Below are positions 1 to 8,509 of a DNA stretch of 64,000 bases, piece after piece (the first letter of the stretch is position 1; each line of letters starts with the position of its first letter). The stretch spans positions 1,612,001 to 1,676,000 of the forward strand of contig NZ_SJPX01000001.1 in the NCBI RefSeq assembly GCF_007860175.1. The letters are read 5' to 3'. The notes beneath the pieces were generated by a model. The model was not told the DNA's origin, made no database searches, and saw only the letters and a list, made by a program, of their open reading frames with translations. Both the position numbers and the translations under genes were made by a program. The stretch comes from Rubripirellula reticaptiva (lineage in GTDB: Bacteria; Planctomycetota; Planctomycetia; Pirellulales; Pirellulaceae).

Positions 1-406
1 GGTGCTGCAGTCGGGACTGGGCGAGATCGGGTACGTTGATGCGGCATCTGGTGGATACGAATCGGTTGCGTCGCTTCCGGGGTTCACCCGGGGCTTATCG
101 TTTGTCGGGCCGTTGGCGTTCATCGGGTTGTCGCAAATCCGAGAGTCGGCTGTGTTTGGCGGCATCCCGATTGCCGATCGCGAGCTTGCCGACCGAGTCT
201 GCGGCGTTTGGGTCGTCAATATTGAAAGCGGCGAGACGGTGGGCTTTGTGAAATTCGAAGACGCGGTGCAGGAGATCTTTGCGGTCGAAGTTTTGCCGGC
301 GCGTTACCCCGAACTAGTTAACGATGACAAAGATCTGATTGCGGGTTCATTCGAGTTGCCCGACGCAATGCTTGCCGACGTACCACCGGATCTTCACAGC
401 GAATGA
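1..406 (+). CDS. TIGR03032/DUF4915-like protein, C-terminal part (5' end outside window)
   Basis: Only the last ~134 codons are present; the gene enters from the left edge and stops with TGA at 404-406. The segment GLSFVGPLAFIGLSQIRES followed by a VCGVWVVN...GETVGFVKF stretch matches what I remember of the C-terminal half of the TIGR03032 (DUF4915) family, beta-propeller-like proteins of unknown function often found near glycosyl or sulfate-related genes. No catalytic residue can be assigned. The family call is by recall of conserved phrases, not by a search. It converges on the cytochrome gene that begins at 3994 on the other strand, and the two are separated by a strong hairpin at 449-481. 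Confidence 0.6.
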   Translation, partial: VLQSGLGEIGYVDAASGGYESVASLPGFTRGLSFVGPLAFIGLSQIRESAVFGGIPIADRELADRVCGVWVVNIESGETVGFVKFEDAVQEIFAVEVLPARYPELVNDDKDLIAGSFELPDAMLADVPPDLHSE

Positions 407-440
407 AGCTCGATTGAACGATTCGCTCTTGAGTCATTTC

Positions 441-481
441 AAAAAAATCCTCGCTCTCGGACACTGGGCCCGAGAGCGAGG
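441..481 (-). terminator. Rho-independent terminator of the cytochrome/ThuA gene
   Basis: A perfect 12-bp inverted repeat (cctcgctctcgg at 449-460 against ccgagagcgagg at 470-481) encloses a 9-nt loop. Read on the minus strand the stem is followed by a run of seven T (plus-strand A at 441-447), the classic layout of an intrinsic terminator for the minus-strand gene ending at 533. On the plus strand there is no T run, so for the gene ending at 406 it would act as a hairpin only. Confidence 0.85.
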
Positions 482-532
482 CAGGTTCGATTCAATCAAT
501 CGTGGCAAACAGCTTTGCGGAAACGCACCGGA

Positions 533-3500
533 CTACTTTGCACTGGCGGTTTTCTTCAATTCATAGTCGATCGGTTTCTTGCCCGGGATGAATTTGCTGA
601 AACCGAAGGGCGTTGGTTTGTAATCGCCAACGATCGAGACATCAAAGTCTGGCTTGATTGCGTCTTCCATGCCCAGGCACCAGAAGGCCGCGTTGACCAA
701 CATGCGGCGAACGCCTTCGCTTGGCAAATCGTCGGCTGATCCCATGGTCGTGGCGAACACTCGTCCGCCTTTGTAGGTGCGAGTCCATGCAACTGGCATC
801 ATGGGATCGTTTCGCTTGTCAGCAACCGCATCGTCGTTTGCGTTCATGCCCTTTAAAATCTGTCCTTTGATGATCACGTGCCCATCGCCCGATAGCGGCA
901 ACGTGACTGCGTAAACGTCCGTCGGTCCCCAGATGTCGCCCGCAGCGATACCACGTGCGATTGGGTGTTTGGCGTCCGCGACGATTCCTCGCGTCGATTC
1001 GACACCGTGATTGCCATGGTGTGCGACCCAAGTTTCACCGAAGACTTGTTTGCCAAAACCGCCTGTGAAGTTGTCGGTCTTGTTGTTCCACGAATGCTTG
1101 GCGTACTTGCGATCCGCCGGTACATCGAACGCATGAGTCGATGTTCGCATTCCGATCAGCGGTCGGCCGGCTTCGACATAGTCGTCGATCATCTTCATCT
1201 GGTCATCGGGCAGGTTGCGAAATCGCAATCCCATGATCACGAGGTCCGCCGATGCGAGTGATTCAAGTCCAGGAATGTTGGAAACATGGTCCGGGTTGAT
1301 CTCGCCCGTCGCCGGGTCGATCGCAAACAGAACCGTGCACTTGAATCCCAAGTGTTGGGACAAGATTTTCCCCAGCTGAGGTAACGCTTCTTCGCTTCGA
1401 TACTCATGATCGCCCGACACCAAAACAATGTGCTTTCCGGCACCGGGGCCTTCACCGCCAGCAAACGTTAGCCATTGCTTGTCAGGGTTCTTTTTGCCGC
1501 CATTGGCTGCAGCGACCGACTGATAGACGGGATGGTCCGCCCGTCCGCCGGCACGCAGGTAGGCAATCAGGTCAACAATTTCTTCTTCGGTGAATGTGTC
1601 CAGCAATCCGGATGGCATCATACTGGTGGTTGCCGGTCGAGTTTCCTCGACCGAATCACGCATAACCTTGGTTTGTGCGGATGGATCCAGCATGTTGGTC
1701 ATCACGGCTAATTCCTTGCCTCGCATGTTGACGACCCGGCCAACGATCACTCGACCATCATCAGTCAAGAACTGAGTCGCTCCGTATTGGTCGCTAATCA
1801 CCTTGCTGGGTTCGATCATTGAAACCAGCAAGTCACGAGTGTTGAAACGTCCACCGGCCGCTGTCAGGTCAGGCCCCAGGATTCCGCCTTGAACGCCCAT
1901 TCGGTGACATTTGTAGCACTGTGCTTCGCCAAAAATCTCTTTGCCTCGCTCGAAATTTGGAATGTGTGATTCGTCGCTTGCTGCGGCAAGCAGGTCGTCC
2001 ACCTTCCATTGTTTGACCAAATCACGCGGCGCCTTTGCGGCTTCCTTTTCTGTTGTAGCTGGTGGATCAATGACCGACGCAAACGCGACTTTCTGTTTTT
2101 CGGAAAGTCCTTGGACAGCTTCTTTTTTGATGTTGTCGATGAAGCCGCCGAACGACATGCCACCGCGTGCTGACTGAATGTTGCTGAACCAAGTGAAGTA
2201 CTGGCGACGCAGATCTGGGTTCCAGCCTTTCTTCATATTGCGAAGTGCCATCGCATAATAAATCTGATTTTCTTGGCTGGGCGATGCCTTCATTTCCGAA
2301 ACGATTTTTGCGGTCGAATCTGGTGCACCAAGATAGATCAATACCTGCGACAGTTCGCGATCAAGTTCGTTTTCGCCGGTTGGGAATTGGTTTCCAATCT
2401 TTGCCAAAACTGGTTTTGCTTCGTCGGGCGTGATTCCACCCAATCGAATCGCGACCAGGCCGAATGCGCGAAGCCAGTCAACTTTTTGACTTGTTGGCAG
2501 CGAAGACCAATCCAGTTCCGATAGCGCAGCCAAAGCAGCGGGCTTGTCAGAATCTTTTCCATTGCGAGTCAGAGCGATGACGCCAAGAATTCGAGCTTCA
2601 GCGTTTTCGAGCGACGTTACTTTGTCACGCCACTGTTCGATCGGTTGGTGTTCCAACGCGATTCTTGCCGCACAGCGAATAGCTCGATCTGAATGAGCAA
2701 GGTGTTCCAGAATCATCGGCAACTTATCGGTTGCCGGCGGGCCGACGTGCAACGATTCGAGTGAGTGTCGGACACCACGCAAACGGGCTGCTTTGGCGTC
2801 AACGGAATCCGCCGGTTCATCGTCAAGTTCACCGGTGTACTTGATTCGATAAAGACCGCTCTGCGTTTGTCGGCCGCCAATTGTGAAGTACATCGATCCG
2901 TCCACGGGATGGATCAAAATGTCGGTGACGGGCAAGGGAGCAGCGGTCGTGAACGTCTTGTACGATCCTGTGTATGAGCTGCCGTCAGGAGTCAGTTCGA
3001 CCGCGTGGATGTTTCCATAGCTCCAATCGCAAATGAAGAGGCTGTTTTGGTACTTCTTTGGAAATTTGGCGCCGTAGCCAAAGCAGATGCCAGTGGGCGA
3101 TCCAGGGCCAATATCAACGGCGGCACCAAACGAATCCGGGTAATAAGAAGGCCATTTTCCCGTGCCGTTTCGCCATCCGAAGTCCACGCCGCTGATGACA
3201 TGGTTGATGCGAGTCGGTCGGTACCAGGGCGTGCCGACGTCCCATTCCATGTCCGCGTCGTACGCGAAAAGTTCGCCTTGTTTGTTCAACGCGATGTCGT
3301 ATTCGTTTCGGAAACCAGTCGCCATCAGTTCAATGTCGCTGGCGTCTGGATTAAACGACAGGATGAATCCGCCGGGCGCCATCCGGTCGGCGTTGTGTCC
3401 TCGTGCATCGGGCATTCGACCGAGCAAGTGATCTTCGTCCCAGTTCTTCGGTGCGCGGCTACGGGCGATGTTGTCGGGAAGCGTTGTGTTGTTGCCGGCA

Positions 3501-3994
3501 CACATGATGATCCGCTCGCCATCCGGCGTCAGGATCATCGCATGCGGCCCGTGCTCCGATCCACCATTGAGCGGCAAGATATGCTCTTTCTTGTCGTATT
3601 GGTCATCACCGTTGGTGTCCGTCAATCGCCAAACACCTGACGGAAAGTTCCGGGAGTTGACGTTCGCGTAGAGCGAACCGAACGCACACAACAAACCTTG
3701 AGCGCCTTCGAATTCGATCGTTAGCTTTTCGACTTTTGGTTGGTCGCCGCTAACGTCGATCCGGTACAAGCCGCCGTCTTGGTCGCAAGCGATCAAACGG
3801 CCTTTAGGGTCAACAGTCAGACTGACCCACGAACCTTCTGTTTCGCCGGGGACTTCGTAGACTAAGTCGACTTCAAATCCTTCGGGCAAGCTAAACTGGT
3901 CAGCCGGCGTGACACCTAGGCCGCCAGCAACGCCGGTTGGCGTCATCAAGACCAATGTGGTGATGCAAAAGAAGAATAGCGATAGGGATCGCAT
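533..3994 (-). CDS. Planctomycete membrane-bound dehydrogenase/cytochrome c fused to a ThuA-like domain
   Basis: This 1153-residue exported protein starts with a signal peptide (MRSLSLFFFCITTLVLM, ending near residue 24). Residues ~25-420 resemble the PVC-type propeller dehydrogenase domain (TIGR02604 type), followed by a helical, HEAT-like region. A heme c site CYKCH lies at about 693-697 within a planctomycete heme-binding domain (TIGR02603 type). From about residue 853 (HIVLVSGDHEYRS) to ~1090 there is a ThuA/trehalose-utilisation-like glutamine-amidotransferase-fold domain. The ATG at 3994 was chosen over an upstream in-frame start because it begins the signal peptide. It is probably a periplasmic redox or sugar-processing enzyme of unknown substrate. 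It is transcribed divergently from the PEPCK-like gene and ends before a strong terminator. Confidence 0.85.
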   Translation of the reverse strand: MRSLSLFFFCITTLVLMTPTGVAGGLGVTPADQFSLPEGFEVDLVYEVPGETEGSWVSLTVDPKGRLIACDQDGGLYRIDVSGDQPKVEKLTIEFEGAQGLLCAFGSLYANVNSRNFPSGVWRLTDTNGDDQYDKKEHILPLNGGSEHGPHAMILTPDGERIIMCAGNNTTLPDNIARSRAPKNWDEDHLLGRMPDARGHNADRMAPGGFILSFNPDASDIELMATGFRNEYDIALNKQGELFAYDADMEWDVGTPWYRPTRINHVISGVDFGWRNGTGKWPSYYPDSFGAAVDIGPGSPTGICFGYGAKFPKKYQNSLFICDWSYGNIHAVELTPDGSSYTGSYKTFTTAAPLPVTDILIHPVDGSMYFTIGGRQTQSGLYRIKYTGELDDEPADSVDAKAARLRGVRHSLESLHVGPPATDKLPMILEHLAHSDRAIRCAARIALEHQPIEQWRDKVTSLENAEARILGVIALTRNGKDSDKPAALAALSELDWSSLPTSQKVDWLRAFGLVAIRLGGITPDEAKPVLAKIGNQFPTGENELDRELSQVLIYLGAPDSTAKIVSEMKASPSQENQIYYAMALRNMKKGWNPDLRRQYFTWFSNIQSARGGMSFGGFIDNIKKEAVQGLSEKQKVAFASVIDPPATTEKEAAKAPRDLVKQWKVDDLLAAASDESHIPNFERGKEIFGEAQCYKCHRMGVQGGILGPDLTAAGGRFNTRDLLVSMIEPSKVISDQYGATQFLTDDGRVIVGRVVNMRGKELAVMTNMLDPSAQTKVMRDSVEETRPATTSMMPSGLLDTFTEEEIVDLIAYLRAGGRADHPVYQSVAAANGGKKNPDKQWLTFAGGEGPGAGKHIVLVSGDHEYRSEEALPQLGKILSQHLGFKCTVLFAIDPATGEINPDHVSNIPGLESLASADLVIMGLRFRNLPDDQMKMIDDYVEAGRPLIGMRTSTHAFDVPADRKYAKHSWNNKTDNFTGGFGKQVFGETWVAHHGNHGVESTRGIVADAKHPIARGIAAGDIWGPTDVYAVTLPLSGDGHVIIKGQILKGMNANDDAVADKRNDPMMPVAWTRTYKGGRVFATTMGSADDLPSEGVRRMLVNAAFWCLGMEDAIKPDFDVSIVGDYKPTPFGFSKFIPGKKPIDYELKKTASAK

Positions 3995-4199
3995 GAGGAA
4001 CGAACCTTTTTTTCGAGGAGGGAGGGTTGGGTATCGGAGGCGAGGTCTCCGATGATAACGACCTAGGGGCGGATCTTCCAACGCAGGGGAAGTGGATTTC
4101 GTTTCGGCGAAGTCATCACAGACGCGGCGGATTGCCAATTTGCTATGCTATCGGCTTCTAAAACGACCGTTTTTGATGCGTCTCAGGGAGTTACACGCC
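3995..4199. promoter_or_regulatory. Divergent intergenic region with a hairpin
   Basis: About 205 bp separate the start codons of the minus-strand cytochrome gene and the plus-strand PEPCK-like gene, so both promoters should lie here. A 7-bp inverted repeat (atcggag at 4033-4039, ctccgat at 4047-4053) could be an operator or an mRNA leader hairpin of the minus-strand gene. The plus-strand gene has a good ribosome site, CAGGGAG at 4184-4190, 9 nt before the ATG. No clear -35/-10 pair could be assigned. Confidence 0.4.
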
Positions 4200-7100
4200 A
4201 TGCCATTTCAAAACCAAAATTCCGCGATATTACAACGAAGCGTTGGGTGGGACGCCGAACTGTCGGCCAGCACTTCCGAACGGGAACGTTTGCACAGCTA
4301 TATCGCGTTTCAAATGGCGTCTGCTGGACTGTCGCCGCCTGATGATGATCCCGAATCGGATTCAATGGCAGCGTTTTCAGCCGGCATTTTGGATTCGCTT
4401 AAAGAAAAGAACCGCTTGTTGGCTGAACACCGGGCGCCAGTCGATGGTCGAATCGAATCGTTTTTGCAGGACTATTTTCGCGACGAAGTTGGCGATTCAG
4501 CGCTGCGATTGCCAAGCCGTTCGTTGACGCTCGATCGTCACGGCATGGCTCGCGAACTGAGTTTGCCGATTGGCGGCGACCATTACAAGAACGAGTTGGT
4601 CGAAACGCACCGCTGTCTCAACGGGGTTCTGAATAATCCCAGACACGATCGTCGCACGACGGCGGGCACGTTCCACGTCGCTGAAGGTGGGTTGCCGATC
4701 CCCGGTGACAAGCGAGCGGTGCCGAAGAATGTGTTCGTGAATTTGTTTCGAGCCGCAATGAATCCGCCCGAATCACTGATGGAGTTGCCTTATTCGTCCG
4801 ATTCAGCAACGCCGGCTCACACTTGGGTTTCGCTGTTGCTGCGCCCGATGGTTTGCCCGGCCGTCCCCGGATACTGCGAATCGAAGTCGCTTGAAGTCCG
4901 GTTCTTTGCGCCGGGAACGCTGGTCAGCAATTTGGATTTTGTTGAATCTATCTTTGGTAACGCTGGCGATCCGTTGATTTCCGCCAATGACGCCAGCTTG
5001 GACGTGCACGGTTGGAGCGGGCATACCGGTTGCGTGATCCTGGCGACGCACTTGACATCGTTGACGAAAAAAGAACTCGGTTTGCCGTCTTATGAAGAGG
5101 CCACGGACCGTCAACGACGCGATTCGATGTGCTGGAAGGACGAGAACGAGAAGTACAACGATGGCGGCGCGTTCAAGCTAACCTGCCGTGACGCGTCGGG
5201 CGTGATGGTGACGTTGATCGCGGATAACTATTACGGTTACTGCAAGAAAGAAGTGAAGACGCAGATTAGCTTTGCTACCAACTTGATGGGCAATACCGAA
5301 GAGGAGCACGCCGGTGGTGCACTTGCGTTTGCTTCATATTCACTTGGGGAAGAATTCCAAGTCAACAGTCGCCGATACAACGGTCGGGCGTTTGACGACG
5401 TCGCAGCCCAGTACCGTTCGTTCATTGATGTTCAACCTGAAGGTTACGGCATCGATCGATCGGATCCTTCGGTCATCTACATTCCAGAATCGGGACGAGC
5501 GACGTTATCCGAAAAGTGCATCAAGTGGACCAAGGACGGCGTCGAGCAACGGATTCCGCTGTTGCCGCGGAATGTCTACATCGCACCGAGTGGATACAAA
5601 ATTCAGCTTGAAAAGCACCCTGCCGCTCCGTCATGGCGATTGATAGGAACGGTTGGCGAAGGCATTTTCTGCCACAAACCTTGCACGGTCAGTGGCGGTG
5701 GCAAGAGTGAGATCAGCAAGAGTCTTCGTGACTACATGTTGTACGGTCCGATTTTTGTCGCGGATCATGAAAAAGATTTTGCCAAGTTGGACGAAATCTT
5801 TGACCGCAACTACCAAGATCGCTGGGACCCCAATACCGACGACAAGCCCGTTTACTCGGATCGTCCAAGTCGCAGCGTGCTAGACCCAAGTCGCAGCCTT
5901 GGCAGCATGATTCAGTTGTTGACGCCTCAGCCGAACTTTAGTGCCGAATACAACGAATGGCTTGCTGGAATTCCGGATCACGTTTATGCGTTAGCTTTGA
6001 TCATCAAGCGATTCATCAAGCCAGGCATGGAAGAAGACTGGAAGAGCCACTTTGGTGTCGACATCGTCAATGGATCGGCCGGGCACGAGCTTAAGATCGG
6101 CGATCGGTCGCTGGTGGGGACGTACCTGCGGATCGGATTGGACGAACAGCGTTGGCGAACATTCAAGCTGCGCCAGGACTTCATTGCGGCCGCCAAAGTC
6201 CAGCGCGAAGACGACATTAGTTGCAGCGTCGTCGTGCCGGCTGGTGCTGTTGGCCAAGTTGGTGCGGGTGTCCCGGTCGCCGGCAGTTATAAGTTTGTTG
6301 AGAACTGCGAATACCGATTGTTCCAGCGACCCGATGACGCGATTCACCGTGGATTGGATAAGCAGACAGAGATCGATCTGTCGAAGCCTGGCAGCTTCAT
6401 CAGTAACTTCCAAGCGTTGCCGGTCGAGATGGCTCGAGAATTGGTCGAAGACGCGATCGAGTTTGATAAATACAGTCAACCGATCAAGGACATGCTGTTG
6501 CAAGCGGCCAAGCGTGAAGATGGCTTCGTCGTTAGCACCGCCCACCCGCGAGTGCTAGCGGATGGTTCGCGAACAACGAATCCACGCTACCTGCAGAATC
6601 GGCCTGACATGGTCAACTCGCGTGATACCTATGTCGCGATGCGAGGCATGCAGTTGCACCGTGGATTGCCCGATGGTGCGACCGCGCACGCGCCGGTCGG
6701 TTCGGTGCTGAGCGGTCGTCGTAACAATCCACCTGAGCAAGAAAAAGGGATTCGGTCGTTGGCGGTCTATTCGCCACTGCACTACCAAGAGTTGCCCGAA
6801 TTGGTGATGGATTACGTTTGCTCGTTGACTGGAAAAAGCCCTAGCACAACGGGTGCGGGCAGTGAAGGCGCGCTAACCAAGGGGCCCTTCAATGCGTTGA
6901 TGCCATCAATCGATCTGAACTCGATGGTCGTATCGATGATCCTGACGGAATTAGCTGGTTTTAGTACTCCGGCCGGACACATTGGTCCTAAGTTCGCGAT
7001 CGGACACGACATTTCGTTGTTGATCCCCGAAGTCTGGTGCCGCATGGGACCAGAGGAGCGTGATCCGATCGCGTTGATCAAAGCGAAGATGTTGGAAAAG

Positions 7101-7751
7101 GTTGACGACTTTGAAGTCGGTGGCGTAACGATCCCAGCCAGTCGCCTGGGCTATCGGATCACTCGCAAGTTTGTACGCACCTACTTGGGGCGAATCTTTG
7201 ATAACCCCGGCAAGGTGTTCCCCGATGAACTGCTGAAACCCGAACTGCAAGATAGCGAGTCGTTTGCTGACGGTGTTCTGCACATCGCCGAAGCTCAGAA
7301 GCGAGTCGCCCTGCAGTACATGTCCGATGGTGGCTACGAGCTAGCGTGTCCGCCGTTGCAAGCCGTGCTGAGCATCATGGCGTACGGCGAGTACGAAGGT
7401 AAATCCATCGCGGATCCCGAAGTTCGAAACCTTTTCAATCGCGATGCGATGCTGGAAAGTGATTGGTACAAGCGACGGTTGACGACCAAACGCAATCGTG
7501 ACTTGGATCACTGGAAGTCGTTCGAGACTCGGTTGAAAGCGGTCATCGAGGAGCTATCGCAAGGTGAAATGTCGATGGCTGAAAAGGCCGAAACCGAGCA
7601 AATGAACAAGCGCCTGCAGTTTGTTCGTGACCAGATCAACGAAGTCTCGTCGCCAAATTACGAGCACTCGTTGATCGGAACGCTTGGGGCTGACCCGATG
7701 CAGCCGTCATTGACAGACAAGGCGATGATCAACAAGTTGGCCGGCGTCTGA
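4200..7751 (+). CDS. Probable PPi-type phosphoenolpyruvate carboxykinase (diphosphate)
   Basis: A 1183-residue cytoplasmic protein without signal peptide or membrane segment. I read it as the large (~130 kDa) PPi-dependent PEP carboxykinase family (EC 4.1.1.38) known from Entamoeba and propionibacteria, which interconverts PEP + CO2 + Pi and oxaloacetate + PPi. Visible support is the unusual length, a phosphate-binding-like loop SGGGKSEISKS at about residues 498-508 preceded by FCHKPCTV, and highly conserved-looking blocks (GHTGCVI; DNYYGYCKKEVKTQISFATN). The start at 4200 has a Shine-Dalgarno (GGGAG) 9 nt upstream; an upstream in-frame extension lacks one. The assignment rests on recall of the family, not on a search, and the protein could be a paralog of unknown activity. 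It stands alone, facing nagB head-on with an 8-bp gap. Confidence 0.55.
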   Translation: MPFQNQNSAILQRSVGWDAELSASTSERERLHSYIAFQMASAGLSPPDDDPESDSMAAFSAGILDSLKEKNRLLAEHRAPVDGRIESFLQDYFRDEVGDSALRLPSRSLTLDRHGMARELSLPIGGDHYKNELVETHRCLNGVLNNPRHDRRTTAGTFHVAEGGLPIPGDKRAVPKNVFVNLFRAAMNPPESLMELPYSSDSATPAHTWVSLLLRPMVCPAVPGYCESKSLEVRFFAPGTLVSNLDFVESIFGNAGDPLISANDASLDVHGWSGHTGCVILATHLTSLTKKELGLPSYEEATDRQRRDSMCWKDENEKYNDGGAFKLTCRDASGVMVTLIADNYYGYCKKEVKTQISFATNLMGNTEEEHAGGALAFASYSLGEEFQVNSRRYNGRAFDDVAAQYRSFIDVQPEGYGIDRSDPSVIYIPESGRATLSEKCIKWTKDGVEQRIPLLPRNVYIAPSGYKIQLEKHPAAPSWRLIGTVGEGIFCHKPCTVSGGGKSEISKSLRDYMLYGPIFVADHEKDFAKLDEIFDRNYQDRWDPNTDDKPVYSDRPSRSVLDPSRSLGSMIQLLTPQPNFSAEYNEWLAGIPDHVYALALIIKRFIKPGMEEDWKSHFGVDIVNGSAGHELKIGDRSLVGTYLRIGLDEQRWRTFKLRQDFIAAAKVQREDDISCSVVVPAGAVGQVGAGVPVAGSYKFVENCEYRLFQRPDDAIHRGLDKQTEIDLSKPGSFISNFQALPVEMARELVEDAIEFDKYSQPIKDMLLQAAKREDGFVVSTAHPRVLADGSRTTNPRYLQNRPDMVNSRDTYVAMRGMQLHRGLPDGATAHAPVGSVLSGRRNNPPEQEKGIRSLAVYSPLHYQELPELVMDYVCSLTGKSPSTTGAGSEGALTKGPFNALMPSIDLNSMVVSMILTELAGFSTPAGHIGPKFAIGHDISLLIPEVWCRMGPEERDPIALIKAKMLEKVDDFEVGGVTIPASRLGYRITRKFVRTYLGRIFDNPGKVFPDELLKPELQDSESFADGVLHIAEAQKRVALQYMSDGGYELACPPLQAVLSIMAYGEYEGKSIADPEVRNLFNRDAMLESDWYKRRLTTKRNRDLDHWKSFETRLKAVIEELSQGEMSMAEKAETEQMNKRLQFVRDQINEVSSPNYEHSLIGTLGADPMQPSLTDKAMINKLAGV

Positions 7752-7759
7752 TTTGCCGT

Positions 7760-8509
7760 TTATGTCTTCGGCGTCAGGCCGGACCCAGCGGCCTGGTCCA
7801 CCACGAATATGACATTCGGGTGGGATTGCAATAGCGACGCGGGGCAGTCGATGGTCATCGGGCCTTCGATTGCCTCGGCGACCGCTTTTGCTTTGCCAGC
7901 GCCGGTCGCGATCAACACGATTTGTTTGGCTTCCAGGATGGTTCCGATGCCCATCGTGATCGCGGTCGTCGGGACGTCGGCGATTGATGGGAAGAATCGC
8001 GAATTGGATTCAATGGTTTGCCGAGTTAGCGAGACTTCGCGTGTGCGGCTGTCGGCGGCTGATCCGGGTTCGTTGAATGCGATGTGTCCGTTGGTGCCAA
8101 TGCCAAGCAATTGGATTTCGATTCCACCCGCTTCGGTAATTTTTAGTTCGTAGTTGGCGACGTGTTTGGCAACGTCCGGGCATTTGCCGTCCGGCACGAA
8201 CGTATTTGATGGGCGGATATCGATCAGGTCGAATAATTGTGACTGCATGAAGTGGCGAAAGCTCTGCGGGTGGTCCGCGTCGAGCCCGATGTATTCGTCC
8301 AAGTTGAACGAAGTGGCTTGGGCAAAGCTAAATTCGCCACCGCGTGATCGTTCAACCAGTCGCTGATAGCAGCCAATCGGGCTGCTGCCGGTGGCAAGTC
8401 CGAGCACGATCTTGGGGTTTGACTTGATTGCGGCTGCGAAAACATCGGCCGTGTACTCGGCGACATCCGCGGCGGTTTTGACAGTTACGATCTTTGGTGA
8501 GTTTTTCAT
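7760..8509 (-). CDS. nagB: Glucosamine-6-phosphate deaminase
   Basis: A 249-residue enzyme that converts glucosamine 6-phosphate to fructose 6-phosphate and ammonia in the cytoplasm, feeding amino sugars into glycolysis. The phosphate loop LGLATGSSPIG is near residue 36, the catalytic Asp is at 71 in NLDEYIGL, and the ring-opening His142/Glu147 lie in GIGTNGHIAFNEPG. An Asn precedes the GH pair where the E. coli enzyme has Asp, as in Bacillus-type short NagB proteins. Length matches that short class. The ATG overlaps the stop of the upstream HD-domain gene (ATGA at 8506-8509 on the minus strand), so the two are probably translated together. No nagA or GlcNAc transporter is adjacent. Confidence 0.93.
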   Translation of the reverse strand: MKNSPKIVTVKTAADVAEYTADVFAAAIKSNPKIVLGLATGSSPIGCYQRLVERSRGGEFSFAQATSFNLDEYIGLDADHPQSFRHFMQSQLFDLIDIRPSNTFVPDGKCPDVAKHVANYELKITEAGGIEIQLLGIGTNGHIAFNEPGSAADSRTREVSLTRQTIESNSRFFPSIADVPTTAITMGIGTILEAKQIVLIATGAGKAKAVAEAIEGPMTIDCPASLLQSHPNVIFVVDQAAGSGLTPKT

